The position numbers were made by a program, and so were the translations under genes. A stretch of DNA of 25,643 bases, taken from positions 1 through 25,643 of the forward strand of contig JBMNSK010000018.1 of the NCBI GenBank assembly GCA_050945155.1, given 5' to 3'. Under the pieces are notes generated by a model. That model had not been told where the DNA came from. It did not search any database and worked only from the letters and a program-made list of their open reading frames with translations. The DNA is from JBMNSK01 sp050945155. GTDB lineage: Bacteria > Actinomycetota > Coriobacteriia > Coriobacteriales > Eggerthellaceae. Positions 1 to 7,856 of the stretch are shown piece by piece (positions within the stretch are counted from its first letter, which is position 1; the number at the start of each line of letters is the position of its first letter).

Positions 1-2
1 CT

Positions 3-308
3 CTTGCGGGTATGTTCGAGCCACTGTATGTAAAAAATGATTTCTTTGGGGGAAATGTTGATGTTACCGGCCTTTTAGTGGGTGCAGATATTGCTGCGGC
101 CATACGAGAAGATGTTGGAAAATCCGGTAAGCAGGATGCCCGCTATCTGTACTGTATACCGTCGATTGTCTTTAATGATGACGAGGTAACGCTTGACGGC
201 ATGGGTATCACGGATATCGAAGAAGCAGTGGGAATTCAAATTCAGGTGGTATCCTGTAAGCCGCGAGAATACCTGACAGAAATTGCCGATAGAGTTTCGG
301 CTTTTTAA
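3..308 (+). CDS. C-terminal end of a DUF512-family protein (partial, 5' end outside window)
   Basis: The reading frame is open from base 3 through an internal Met at base 12 to TAA at 306-308, so this is the 3' end of a longer gene. The visible part has the features of the C-terminus of DUF512 proteins, which carry an N-terminal PDZ-like region and a radical-SAM-like core. These features are a NDFFGGNVDVTGLLVGADI-type segment, a YCIPSIVFN strand and a TLDGMGITDIEEAVG segment. The biochemical role of the family is not established. In many Clostridia the DUF512 gene lies directly before der, plsY and gpsA, and the same order holds here, with 35 bases to der; that synteny is the strongest support. 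The N-terminal two thirds cannot be assessed. Confidence 0.78.
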   Translation, partial: LAGMFEPLYVKNDFFGGNVDVTGLLVGADIAAAIREDVGKSGKQDARYLYCIPSIVFNDDEVTLDGMGITDIEEAVGIQIQVVSCKPREYLTEIADRVSAF

Positions 309-343
309 TAGAACGAGTATCCGTGCGAGTATAAGGAATCATT

Positions 344-1663
344 ATGCCGCTGCCGCTTATAGCTGTCGTTGGCCGCCCTAATGTAGGTAAGTCAACTTTT
401 GTGAATCGAATAGCTCAGGCTGACGATGCCATCGTGCACGAAATGCGTGGTGTAACGCGTGACCGTTCGTACCACGATGCCGACTGGAATGGGCTTCATT
501 TCAGGCTTGTTGACACTGGCGGAATTGAAATGAGCAACGAAGATGATTTTCAAGCATCGATTCGTGCTCAGGCGCTTTTAGCGACGCGAGAAGCAGACGC
601 CATCATCTTTCTCGTTGATGGTAGGGTAGGAGTCAATGCTGATGATGAGGAATTGGCACGACTGCTGCGTCGGAGCAAAAAACCTGTCTTTCTTGCGGTA
701 AATAAATTGGACACGCCGGGTCGCGAAGATGAGATTTGGGAATTTTATCGTCTCGGATTGTCGGATCCTTGGCCAATTTCATCTCTGCATGGACATGGTA
801 CGGGCGATCTTTTAGATGCTGTTGTCGAAACGCTTAAGAAGCAAGGGGCAGATTTCACCCCAGAAGAAGATGAAGACAGCATCAATGTCGCTATTATCGG
901 ACGACCGAATGCGGGGAAGTCTTCACTGGCAAATCAACTCATATCGCGTGATAGGTCGATAGTTTCTAACCAGGCTGGAACTACGCGTGATGCGATTGAT
1001 ACGCGTATTGAGCGCGATGGTCAGGTGTATACCATAGTTGATACAGCCGGTTTACGCAGAAAGAGCCAGATTGACGAGGATGTTGAATACTATGGGTTTG
1101 TTCGCGCCATGCGCGCGGTCGACCGAGCAGACATTGCTCTTTTGGTAATCGATTCAACCATCGGACTTACTGATCAGGACCAGCGTATTGCTGGGTATGC
1201 AGCAGATCGGCGCTGCGGCATGGTCGTGATACTTAACAAGTGGGACCTTGTTGAGGGGCCCGAGGCAAAGAAAGAAATTCGTGACCGCATTGCAGACCGG
1301 CTTACCTTTGTCGGCTACGCTCCGGTGCTTGCTATTTCGGCGCTGACGGGAAAGAATGTGGACCGCATCTGGGACTATATTACGCAGGCGTACGAGAACT
1401 ACTCGCAAAAGATTCCAACAAGCCGCCTAAATATCTGGCTGCAAGATATTCGCGACTTTGGCTATACCGTAACCAAGGGCAAAGCCGTTTTGAGGATGAA
1501 ATACCTTACGCAGACGGCGGTACAACCGCCCCAGTTTACCTTCTTTGTGAATCGTCCAGATTTGGTCGATGATAACTTTGAACGCTATTTGGAAAACAGG
1601 TTGCGCCGAGCTTTTAATTTAAGTGGTACTCCTATCGGATTAAAGTTTAAGAAGAAGGATTAG
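344..1663 (+). CDS. der: Ribosome-assembly GTPase Der (EngA)
   Basis: Der is a cytoplasmic tandem GTPase needed for maturation of the 50S subunit. The 439-residue length is normal for the family. The first G domain has a P-loop GRPNVGKS at about 10-17, DTGG at 57-60 and NKLD at 120-123. An acidic linker (PEEDEDS, about 173-179) leads to the second G domain, with GRPNAGKSS at about 186-194, DTAG at 233-236 and NKWD at 298-301. A C-terminal KH-like domain starts near 355 and ends in a basic tail, GLKFKKKD. The ATG at 344 follows a modest purine-rich stretch (aaggaa) and gives the expected N-terminus one strand before the P-loop. The stop is two bases before the plsY start, so the two genes are almost certainly co-transcribed. 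Nothing in the motifs looks degraded. Confidence 0.97.
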   Translation: MPLPLIAVVGRPNVGKSTFVNRIAQADDAIVHEMRGVTRDRSYHDADWNGLHFRLVDTGGIEMSNEDDFQASIRAQALLATREADAIIFLVDGRVGVNADDEELARLLRRSKKPVFLAVNKLDTPGREDEIWEFYRLGLSDPWPISSLHGHGTGDLLDAVVETLKKQGADFTPEEDEDSINVAIIGRPNAGKSSLANQLISRDRSIVSNQAGTTRDAIDTRIERDGQVYTIVDTAGLRRKSQIDEDVEYYGFVRAMRAVDRADIALLVIDSTIGLTDQDQRIAGYAADRRCGMVVILNKWDLVEGPEAKKEIRDRIADRLTFVGYAPVLAISALTGKNVDRIWDYITQAYENYSQKIPTSRLNIWLQDIRDFGYTVTKGKAVLRMKYLTQTAVQPPQFTFFVNRPDLVDDNFERYLENRLRRAFNLSGTPIGLKFKKKD

Positions 1664-1665
1664 TT

Positions 1666-2307
1666 ATGTCACTTCCCCTGATACTGCTTATCGTTTTTCT
1701 TATATCGTTTTTCCTCGGTTCAATTCCTTGGGGTGTTGTCATTTCGCGTGTTTTTTACCATACCGACGTACGCGAACATGGAAGTGGAAACATCGGTACA
1801 ACGAATGCCATTCGAACCATGGGCAAAGTTGGCGGGTATTCGGTCTTTATTCTTGATTTTGCAAAGGGCGTCATTTCGGGATTAATTGCTGCGCTTTTCT
1901 GCAGTCTTTATCCTGACCAGTTTATGGGCATTTTCACCCGAGATTCCCTTCTTTGTTTTGCGTTTCTCGGATGTATCTGGGGTCATATTTTTAGCCCCTG
2001 GCTTAAGTTCAAAGGGGGAAAGGGAATCGCGGTGGCCATCGGCTGCATGTGCGTGAGTTTTGGTTGGGTAGGTGCCATCATTGAGATTGGCATCTTTGCA
2101 CTCGCTGTTGTTATTTCAAAATATGTTTCACTTGGGTCAATACTTGCCGCTATTGCCTGTCCTTTTATTTCACTCGTGCTTTTTTGGGGCGAACCCTTTG
2201 CCATTTTGTTTGCAACACTTGCAGCCGTTACCGTGCTTTGGGCACATCGCGGCAATATCAAACGCCTGCGTGAGGGTACGGAACGAAAAATTGGTCACCA
2301 AGAATAA
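1666..2307 (+). CDS. plsY: Acyl-phosphate:glycerol-3-phosphate acyltransferase PlsY
   Basis: PlsY is an integral membrane enzyme that transfers the acyl group from acyl-phosphate (made by PlsX) to the 1-position of glycerol-3-phosphate, giving lysophosphatidic acid. The 213-residue protein starts with a hydrophobic helix (about 1-25) and has about five membrane segments. The three conserved motifs are visible: GSGNIGTTNAIR (phosphate-binding loop), GGKGIA near the middle, and the C-terminal WAHRGNIKRL segment. The ATG is two bases after the der stop, so translation is probably coupled. The next gene makes its substrate glycerol-3-phosphate, and plsX, the partner enzyme, lies near base 16700. 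The first motif carries Thr where Ala is more usual (GTTN for GATN), a tolerated variant. Confidence 0.96.
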   Translation: MSLPLILLIVFLISFFLGSIPWGVVISRVFYHTDVREHGSGNIGTTNAIRTMGKVGGYSVFILDFAKGVISGLIAALFCSLYPDQFMGIFTRDSLLCFAFLGCIWGHIFSPWLKFKGGKGIAVAIGCMCVSFGWVGAIIEIGIFALAVVISKYVSLGSILAAIACPFISLVLFWGEPFAILFATLAAVTVLWAHRGNIKRLREGTERKIGHQE

Positions 2308-2352
2308 GGTGACGTTAGGCTTCATCTTCACATAAAGTTCCTCGTTCTCGGC

Positions 2353-2358
2353 TATGAT
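2353..2358 (+). promoter_or_regulatory. Candidate -10 element for gpsA (TATGAT)
   Basis: TATGAT is followed directly by GTG in the 81-base gap between plsY and gpsA. Transcription from it would begin near base 2365, leaving a leader of about 24 bases that contains the gaggagg ribosome site at 2376-2382. No good -35 hexamer lies 16-18 bases upstream; TTCACA at 2327-2332 is 20 bases away. This may be an internal promoter in addition to read-through from der-plsY. Confidence 0.4.
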
Positions 2359-2388
2359 GTGACCAGTAGAATTTCGAGGAGGAATCAT

Positions 2389-3402
2389 ATGAAAATCGCA
2401 GTAATCGGAGCTGGCTCTTGGGGTACAGCTATATCGAATCTCCTAGCTACCAATGGACATAACGTAAGTCTTTGGGCACGCAGGCCTGAAGTGGTTCATT
2501 CCATTAATGAAGACCATCGCAATCCCCGCTACTTAAGCGAAGTAGAACTTCACCGAGATGTTGTTGCTACCTTTTCGTATGCGGATGCTTTGCAGGGTGC
2601 CGTTGCAGCAGTTATCGTGACACCTTCAAAGCTGGTACGTGGTGCTGCCCGTGCAATCTCCGATATTATCGACGACGATTTTCCTGTGATTATCTGCTCA
2701 AAGGGTATTGAATCTGGGAGTGGCCTCGTGCCGGTTGAAGTTTTTGAAAGCGAAGTGGGCAATAAAGATCGCCTTGCAGCGCTTTCAGGACCCAACCATG
2801 CAGAAGAGGTTATTCGCGGTATTCCTTCTGGCACGGTTATTGCTAGCTCCTCTCAAAAAACTGCAGATTTCTTCCAAGACTTATTTGCTAATCCAAACTT
2901 TAGGACCTATACGAGTAATGACGTTTTAGGTGTTGAACTCTGCGCTGCGTTTAAGAATGTCATTGCTATTTCGGTTGGCATTTCTTACGGGCTCGGTTAC
3001 GGCGATAATACGGCTGCCATGCTTATGACACGTGGTATGGCTGAAATGGGCAGATTAGTTGCTAAGGTTGGGGGAGACACTCTGACCTGCATGGGGCTTG
3101 CGGGTGCAGGGGATTTAATTGTTACCTGCACATCTGAACACTCACGTAACCGTCGTTTAGGTATCCAGGTTGCTAAGGGTGGAACCTTACAAGAGTTTAC
3201 CGACCAAACGCATATGGTTGCTGAAGGCGCTCTTGCAAGCCAAACCATTGCAGATCTCTCACATCGCTATGATGTTGAGTTGCCCATTACCGAAGTGGTT
3301 CGATCCATTCTCTGGGACGGACTTGATGTCGGAGAAGCTGAGCGTGAGCTTATTGAGCGCCCCCTCAATATTGAATTTCGCGATATGAGTCCTGAAAACT
3401 AA
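2389..3402 (+). CDS. gpsA: NAD(P)-dependent glycerol-3-phosphate dehydrogenase
   Basis: GpsA reduces dihydroxyacetone phosphate to sn-glycerol-3-phosphate, the backbone used by PlsY next door. I chose the ATG at 2389 over an in-frame ATG 30 bases upstream for two reasons. The strong site gaggagg at 2376-2382 is well placed for it, and the protein then begins MKIAVIGAGSWGTAIS, the normal N-terminal Rossmann motif (GAGSWG at 7-12). The result is 337 residues, the usual length. Other family features are CSKGIE, ALSGPNHAEEV (GPSFAxEV in many homologues), the catalytic Lys189 in CAAFKNVIAI, and GLAGAGDLIVTC followed by EHSRNRR. The enzyme is cytoplasmic. The gene ends convergent to the MGMT-like gene, with about 100 bases between the stops and no convincing terminator. 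Confidence 0.97.
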   Translation: MKIAVIGAGSWGTAISNLLATNGHNVSLWARRPEVVHSINEDHRNPRYLSEVELHRDVVATFSYADALQGAVAAVIVTPSKLVRGAARAISDIIDDDFPVIICSKGIESGSGLVPVEVFESEVGNKDRLAALSGPNHAEEVIRGIPSGTVIASSSQKTADFFQDLFANPNFRTYTSNDVLGVELCAAFKNVIAISVGISYGLGYGDNTAAMLMTRGMAEMGRLVAKVGGDTLTCMGLAGAGDLIVTCTSEHSRNRRLGIQVAKGGTLQEFTDQTHMVAEGALASQTIADLSHRYDVELPITEVVRSILWDGLDVGEAERELIERPLNIEFRDMSPEN

Positions 3403-3502
3403 GCGGGTACCAAAAATCAGTCGCTTCACTTGGTGGCACGCGGTGACTGCGGCGCAGCTGCAGTGGAAAGCGCTTGTTTTCAAGCTATACAATACATGGC
3501 AT

Positions 3503-3994
3503 TTACACCGGTCGAATGCCAGATGCAGCGTTGCGCAGTTCTGCGGCAAGTAGCCCACGCCGAATGCTTGCTTTTCTGCCATTACCCAAAGGGCTTCCTT
3601 GAGCGCCTACAACACGGTGGTCAGGAATGATAATGGCAATAGGGTTTTTCGTTACTGCAGTGCCGACATTGCGATACGACCCTGGTTTTCCCATAGCTTC
3701 GGCAATTTCTGCACTGGTTGCCGTCGTTCCGTAAGGAATGCGCATAATCTCATTCCAAACTTCTTTTTGAAAGGTGCTCCCTTTTAAATCAAGTGCAAGA
3801 TTAAACTCATGACGCTTTCCCGCAAAGTATTCCTGAAGCTGAGTCGCTGCTTCGTTTGTAATGCGAGTCGACTCCTCAACGCCATCCATTTTTACCGCAT
3901 CGAAGACCAGGTCGGTGATACCTCGCCTACTTGCGCGTATCGTGACTTTGCCATGAGGCATGACATAGGAATAATAGGATAGCTTCTCGTTCAT
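3503..3994 (-). CDS. MGMT/Ogt-family protein lacking the catalytic cysteine (probable alkyltransferase-like protein)
   Basis: The 163-residue protein has both domains of O6-alkylguanine-DNA alkyltransferases. The N-terminal domain is about 1-70. The C-terminal DNA-binding domain begins at FQKEVWNEIMRIPYG (75-89) and includes RNVGTAVTKNP (108-118, with the Arg-finger position R108) and the active-site segment IIIPDHRVVG (121-130). The nucleophile in this family is the Cys of PCHR; here the codon is GAC, giving Asp125. No cysteine occurs anywhere in the protein, so suicide methyl transfer is not possible. The Tyr of the usual TxSYxE segment is Ser95 and the Tyr of the GGY loop is replaced, while His126 and Glu152 of the catalytic relay remain. 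Known alkyltransferase-like (ATL) proteins carry Trp or Ala at this position and flag lesions for nucleotide excision repair. Unlike many of those, this protein keeps the full N-terminal domain. Lesion binding is my inference; a decayed enzyme is the alternative. Confidence 0.88.
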   Translation of the reverse strand: MNEKLSYYSYVMPHGKVTIRASRRGITDLVFDAVKMDGVEESTRITNEAATQLQEYFAGKRHEFNLALDLKGSTFQKEVWNEIMRIPYGTTATSAEIAEAMGKPGSYRNVGTAVTKNPIAIIIPDHRVVGAQGSPLGNGRKASIRRGLLAAELRNAASGIRPV

Positions 3995-4044
3995 GGTCGG
4001 TCCGTTTCTGCGACTTCTCAGAAGCCGCGCTCATCGCTACTTTG

Positions 4045-4050
4045 AGTATA
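4045..4050 (-). promoter_or_regulatory. Candidate -10 element for the MGMT-like gene (TATACT on the - strand)
   Basis: On the minus strand the hexamer TATACT lies about 50 bases before the ATG at 3994. There is no recognisable -35 element at 16-18 bases. It sits back to back with the rpe promoter candidate in the 144-base divergent gap, which also contains the short perfect inverted repeat CTTCT-C-AGAAG (4014-4024). Confidence 0.3.
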
Positions 4051-4089
4051 GTTCTTTTATCTTCGGACTTCTTCGAGAATGAAATCTTC

Positions 4090-4102
4090 CATGCGTTACA
4101 AT
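4090..4102 (+). promoter_or_regulatory. Candidate rpe promoter: -10 TACAAT inside the shared 13-mer CATGCGTTAYANT
   Basis: CATGCGTTACAAT ends in TACAAT (4097-4102), 36 bases before the rpe ATG. A start site near 4109 would give a leader of about 30 bases that includes the ribosome site aagga (4129-4133). Almost the same 13-mer precedes asp23 (9543-9555) and rpsP (24561-24573), which is the main reason for calling it. A -35 match is lacking. Confidence 0.5.
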
Positions 4103-4138
4103 GAACGAGGAAATGGCCTGCGATAACCAAGGATTCAG

Positions 4139-4861
4139 ATGTATACAAACGTAAAAATTGCTCCTTCAATTTTGTCAGCAAATTTCATGAATCTCGAGTC
4201 AGATATTCGCCTGATTGAAGATGCGGGTGCGGGTTATATTCATGTGGACGTGATGGATGGGCACTTTGTTCCGAATCTCACTATTGGGGTGCCGATAGTA
4301 AAGCAACTCAAAAAAATTGCGCGTCTTCCGCTTGATGTTCACCTCATGATTACGAATCCGCTCGAAGAACTGCCTTGGTTTATTAATGCAGGAGCAGATT
4401 GCATAACTGTGCATGCAGAAGTACTCGACAGTGCCGGCATGAAAGAGGCAATCTCAATCATGAAAGACGCTGGTGTTAAAGCGGCAGTTGCTTTGAAGCC
4501 TCATACTCCTGTCGAAACCATTCGTGAGGTCTTGCGCGATCTTGATATGGTTTTGATTATGAGCGTTGAACCAGGGTTTTCGGGTCAGTCCTATATCGAA
4601 GGTTCAGAAGAAAAGGTTGCCGCTGTTGTGCGCATCTCACAAGAACTTGGGGTATCTCCTCTTATCGAAGTTGACGGCGGCATTGGTGTTGAAACCGTTG
4701 CGCGCGTTACGGCAGCAGTCGCCGATGTTTTGGTCTGTGGCAATGCGGTCTATGGCGCAGACAATCCAGCAGCTGCCTTGAAAAAAATTGCTGAGATAGG
4801 CGATAAGGCACGTCTTAACCACCTCGATGAGCTAAGAAAGAGCGGGCTAAGCGTTGGATAA
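4139..4861 (+). CDS. rpe: Ribulose-phosphate 3-epimerase
   Basis: Rpe interconverts D-ribulose 5-phosphate and D-xylulose 5-phosphate in the non-oxidative pentose phosphate pathway. The 240-residue TIM-barrel protein is slightly longer than the usual 215-230 because of a C-terminal tail. Diagnostic segments are IAPSILSANF at the N-terminus, YIHVDVMDGHFVPN with metal-binding His and Asp, LDVHLMI, the SVEPGFSGQ phosphate-side loop (VNPGFGGQ in many homologues, so Asn to Glu and Gly to Ser), and IEVDGGI near the end. The ATG at 4139 has aagga 5 bases upstream and is the first codon of the conserved domain. The 3' end overlaps the TTG start proposed for the following cysteine desulfurase gene by 8 bases, suggesting translational coupling although the two functions are unrelated. 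Confidence 0.96.
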   Translation: MYTNVKIAPSILSANFMNLESDIRLIEDAGAGYIHVDVMDGHFVPNLTIGVPIVKQLKKIARLPLDVHLMITNPLEELPWFINAGADCITVHAEVLDSAGMKEAISIMKDAGVKAAVALKPHTPVETIREVLRDLDMVLIMSVEPGFSGQSYIEGSEEKVAAVVRISQELGVSPLIEVDGGIGVETVARVTAAVADVLVCGNAVYGADNPAAALKKIAEIGDKARLNHLDELRKSGLSVG

Positions 4862-6062
4862 GGCAAGGCAAGACTACGTGTACCTTGATTGGGCTGCTAC
4901 CGCGCCTCTTTGCGAAGAGGCAGCGGCTGCAATGAAACCCTATATGGCTCCAGGACTCGATAACCTTCGCGCTGGCGGGAATGCGAATTCACTCTATGGT
5001 ATTGGCCGTGATGCTTTCGATGCTTTTGAAGCGGCAAGACGCAGCATTGCGTCAGACCTTGGTGCACAAAGGCCAAGTGAAATTATTTTTACATCCGGCG
5101 CAACCGAATCAGACAATATGGCGCTTTTCGGAATTAGTATTGCGGAAGCCCAAAGACGGCGCCGTCAAGCTGGCAATAAAGACAAAGTATTTCAAGTTAT
5201 TACCACTGCTGTTGAACACGATGCGGTGCTCAATCCTGCGAAACGCCTCGAGGCGCAAGGCTTTCGTGTGCGGTATCTTAAGCCCTCAAAAGAAGGTTTT
5301 ATTATCCCCGATGCCCTCAATGAAGTTCTTGATGAAGATACGGTTTTGGTTTCTGTTCAGATGGCCAATAGCGAAGTGGGCAGCATTATGCCCATACAGG
5401 AACTTGCAGACTGCGCTCACAAAAAGGGAGCATACTTTCATACGGATGCGGTCCAGGCACTTGGAAAGGTACCGATAAATTTAGGTCAACTTGGTGTTGA
5501 TGCAGCATCGTTTTCAGCTCATAAAATTGGGGGACCGAAGGGCGTCGGCGCTTTATACCTCAAGGCTCGCACACCTTTTGAAGCCTTCCTCTTAGGAGGC
5601 GGGCAAGAAGAGGGAAGACGGTCCGGAACGCAGAACGTATGCGGTGCAGTCGGCTTTGCTGCGGCCTGCAAAGCAAGCTGCGGTCTGCAGGAAAGCGAGC
5701 AAAAGCGCCTATCTCATCTGCGCGATAAAATGTATGAAACAGTTCGTGATGACAAGCGAGTAAAAGCGACCGTTTCGATTAAAGCCAACGATTCACGCTA
5801 TCTTCCTAATATTGTTCATCTTATGATTCCGGGTATCGAGAGCGAAACTCTCATTCTTCGTTTAGACAAAGAGGGATTTTGCGTTTCAGGTGGCTCTGCC
5901 TGTGCTTCCCATTCGCTTGAGCCAAGTCATGTACTTCGCGCCATGAATATTTCCGACGACGATGCGTTCTGTGCATTGCGTATTTCTATGGGTCGTTATA
6001 CTACAGAAGAGGACATTAATAATTTTCTCGTTGCGCTAGGGGGCCTTTTGAAGAATCGATGA
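4854..6062 (+). CDS. Cysteine desulfurase (NifS/IscS class)
   Basis: This PLP enzyme removes sulfur from cysteine for iron-sulfur cluster or tRNA thiolation pathways. The 402-residue protein has YLDWAATAPL at its start, SGATESDN (PLP phosphate contact), VEHDAVLNP with the ring-stacking His, HTDAVQALGK, the Schiff-base Lys224 in SAHKIGGPKG, and the persulfide Cys350 in SGGSACAS. No iscU, sufU, mnmA or thiI lies beside it, so its acceptor cannot be read from context. The start is uncertain. TTG at 4854 overlaps the end of rpe but has only a weak upstream site. GTG at 4878, just before the conserved YLDWAAT, would give a protein 8 residues shorter. The stop overlaps the ATG of the PHP gene (ATGA), so those two are coupled. 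Confidence 0.92.
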   Translation: MDKARQDYVYLDWAATAPLCEEAAAAMKPYMAPGLDNLRAGGNANSLYGIGRDAFDAFEAARRSIASDLGAQRPSEIIFTSGATESDNMALFGISIAEAQRRRRQAGNKDKVFQVITTAVEHDAVLNPAKRLEAQGFRVRYLKPSKEGFIIPDALNEVLDEDTVLVSVQMANSEVGSIMPIQELADCAHKKGAYFHTDAVQALGKVPINLGQLGVDAASFSAHKIGGPKGVGALYLKARTPFEAFLLGGGQEEGRRSGTQNVCGAVGFAAACKASCGLQESEQKRLSHLRDKMYETVRDDKRVKATVSIKANDSRYLPNIVHLMIPGIESETLILRLDKEGFCVSGGSACASHSLEPSHVLRAMNISDDDAFCALRISMGRYTTEEDINNFLVALGGLLKNR

Positions 6063-6883
6063 GTACCGAACTTGTAACAACGCATACCCACACCTATTTT
6101 TGTGGGCACGCTAAAGGTTCTGTCGAAGAGATGGTGCAGGCTGCACGTGCAGCTGGGGTGACAACGCTTGCTCTTACTGAGCACTATCCTTTAAGTCCCG
6201 TTTTTGATTACCGTGACTTCATCTGTATGCACAAGGAGAAAGTACCTGCATATTTCCAGGAAATCGATGAGGCGCGCGAGAAATATCACGACATTGAAAT
6301 TATTCGCGGCACGGAATTTGATTGGCTCGGCGATTATGATGACCGCAATCTGACGCAGAAAGACCTCGACCCGTTTGACATTGTTCTTGGGTCAGTTCAC
6401 TTTGTTGATGGCTGGTGTATGGAAGACGTCGAGAAAGTTTCTAGGTGGGAAAGCCAAGATCAGACAGACCTACTTTGGCGGCGCTACTTCAAAGCCTGGT
6501 GTGAAGCAGTATCAACGAACAAGTTTCAGTTCACGATTATGTCTCACCCGGATGTTGTTAAAAAATTCGGCTATTACCCATCGTTTGACCCGTTGCCTTT
6601 GTATGAAGATGCGGTGACCGCCGCTGCAGAATCGGGCCGTTTGATTGAACTGAATACCTCGGGTGCGTATAAACCCTGTAAAGAAATGTATCCCGGACTT
6701 ACCTTGCTGTCGCTTTTCTGCAAAGCCGGGGTGCCTTGTACCATCGGTACTGATGCCCACAAGCCCGCCCATATTGCGCGTGGGATCCGTGAGGGATATA
6801 AGCTCTTGTATGAGGCTGGTTACCGGGAGATTACAGTTCCGACAAGAACAAGAGACCGCAGGGTTATACCGCTAGAAATCTAG
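6059..6883 (+). CDS. PHP-domain phosphoesterase, histidinol-phosphatase (HisJ)-like
   Basis: The protein has 274 residues and belongs to the PHP family of trinuclear-metal phosphoesterases. Metal-ligand motifs run in the family order: H9-T-H11 with a following FCGHA segment, LTEHYPLS, RGTEFDW, GSVHFVD, MSHPDVVKKFG, and GTDAHKP near the C-terminus. This pattern matches the HisJ type of histidinol-phosphate phosphatase, the eighth step of histidine synthesis. No other his gene is in the window, however, so another phosphorylated substrate is possible and I do not assign hisJ. The ATG overlaps the cysteine desulfurase stop in the sequence ATGA, indicating translational coupling. Family assignment is secure; substrate is inference. 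Confidence 0.87.
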   Translation: MSTELVTTHTHTYFCGHAKGSVEEMVQAARAAGVTTLALTEHYPLSPVFDYRDFICMHKEKVPAYFQEIDEAREKYHDIEIIRGTEFDWLGDYDDRNLTQKDLDPFDIVLGSVHFVDGWCMEDVEKVSRWESQDQTDLLWRRYFKAWCEAVSTNKFQFTIMSHPDVVKKFGYYPSFDPLPLYEDAVTAAAESGRLIELNTSGAYKPCKEMYPGLTLLSLFCKAGVPCTIGTDAHKPAHIARGIREGYKLLYEAGYREITVPTRTRDRRVIPLEI

Positions 6884-6918
6884 TACCTTTATTTTGAGAT
6901 GGGGCAAAGGAGGATCTT

Positions 6919-7812
6919 ATGAAAGAAAATGAAAGCTCTCTGCAAGGTGACTTAGCAAGACGACCTTCCGGCCCGCTCTCATCTCACACGTCGATTTTTT
7001 CAATTGGAAATCTCGAGCATGCATTGCTTGAAGAGTTTCCTCGAGAAGACGCAGAACTTTGGGACTATATGGGGCTTTTGGTAGGAGACCCCTCTGAGGT
7101 GGTTCATAAAGTCGCAATAGCGCTTGACCCAACCATAGCCGCTATTCATGAAGCTCACGGAGCTCATGCGCAGGTGCTTATTACACATCACCCAGCATTC
7201 ATCAACCCGCCGTCTGTCTTTTCGCCGTATGAGACAAAATCCGGTCATGCCGGTGCTCTGGTTTGGGAAGCCATTAAAAACGATGTGGCGCTCATGAACT
7301 TTCATACCGCACTTGACGTGTCTGTGCCGGCGCAAAAAGTACTCCCGTCTCTTTTAAGCCTTGACTATGAAGGTGTCTTAGAGCCCCTGGCATATGACGA
7401 GAACAAAGGCTATGGGCAAATCTGCCACCCACGTTCTCAGGATGACCCACTGAGCCTTACCCACCTTGCAGCGCGGTGTACCTCGGTCTTTGGTCGTCCT
7501 CCGCGTGTCTGGGGGCGGATGTCCGATTCTCTCGAAACCATCGTATGCGCCAATGGTTCGGCATCAAACCTTATTAGCTCCTGCCTTGAGAAGCGTGTGG
7601 ATTGTTTAGTAGCTGGCGAAGTGAAATATCATGATGCTCTCGCGCTGTCAGAGGCAGGCATTGCTGTCATAGACCTGGGGCACGATACAAGCGAACTTCC
7701 CCTTGTGATGGTCATCAAAGCGGCGCTTATAGATATTGGGTTAGACGAAAAGCAAATCTTAACGATAGACCAGACCCATAACTGGATTCATCCTGATGCC
7801 ACCCGCGTTTAG
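6919..7812 (+). CDS. Nif3-like dinuclear metal-centre protein (YqfO/YbgI family)
   Basis: Nif3-family proteins form ring-shaped oligomers with a two-metal site and are often annotated as GTP cyclohydrolase 1 type 2 homologues; their true function is not settled. The family landmarks are WDYMGLLVGD (WDNVGLLVG in most members) near 49-58, LITHHPAFI with the metal-binding HH pair, MNFHTALDV with another His, and the C-terminal VAGEVKYHDALALSEAG followed by DLGHDTSELP. The length of 297 fits the short form without the central PII-like insertion. The first 33 residues precede the conserved domain and may be disordered. The start ATG has a very strong site aaaggagga at 6906-6914. The next gene is the zinc-ribbon protein, a pairing common in Actinobacteria and other phyla. 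Confidence 0.9.
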   Translation: MKENESSLQGDLARRPSGPLSSHTSIFSIGNLEHALLEEFPREDAELWDYMGLLVGDPSEVVHKVAIALDPTIAAIHEAHGAHAQVLITHHPAFINPPSVFSPYETKSGHAGALVWEAIKNDVALMNFHTALDVSVPAQKVLPSLLSLDYEGVLEPLAYDENKGYGQICHPRSQDDPLSLTHLAARCTSVFGRPPRVWGRMSDSLETIVCANGSASNLISSCLEKRVDCLVAGEVKYHDALALSEAGIAVIDLGHDTSELPLVMVIKAALIDIGLDEKQILTIDQTHNWIHPDATRV

Positions 7813-7856
7813 GTGGTAAGCTAGAACTACTTCGGCACCAAGAGAGGGACTGTTAT

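Noticed and set aside
3403..3502. Terminator between the convergent gpsA and MGMT-like genes
   Set aside because: Only short stems such as GCTTG-TTTT-CAAGC (3472-3485) occur, with no T-run; not convincing.
4981..5478. Open frame of 165 codons on the + strand inside the cysteine desulfurase gene
   Set aside because: Out of frame within a gene whose catalytic motifs are all intact; the product has no family features.
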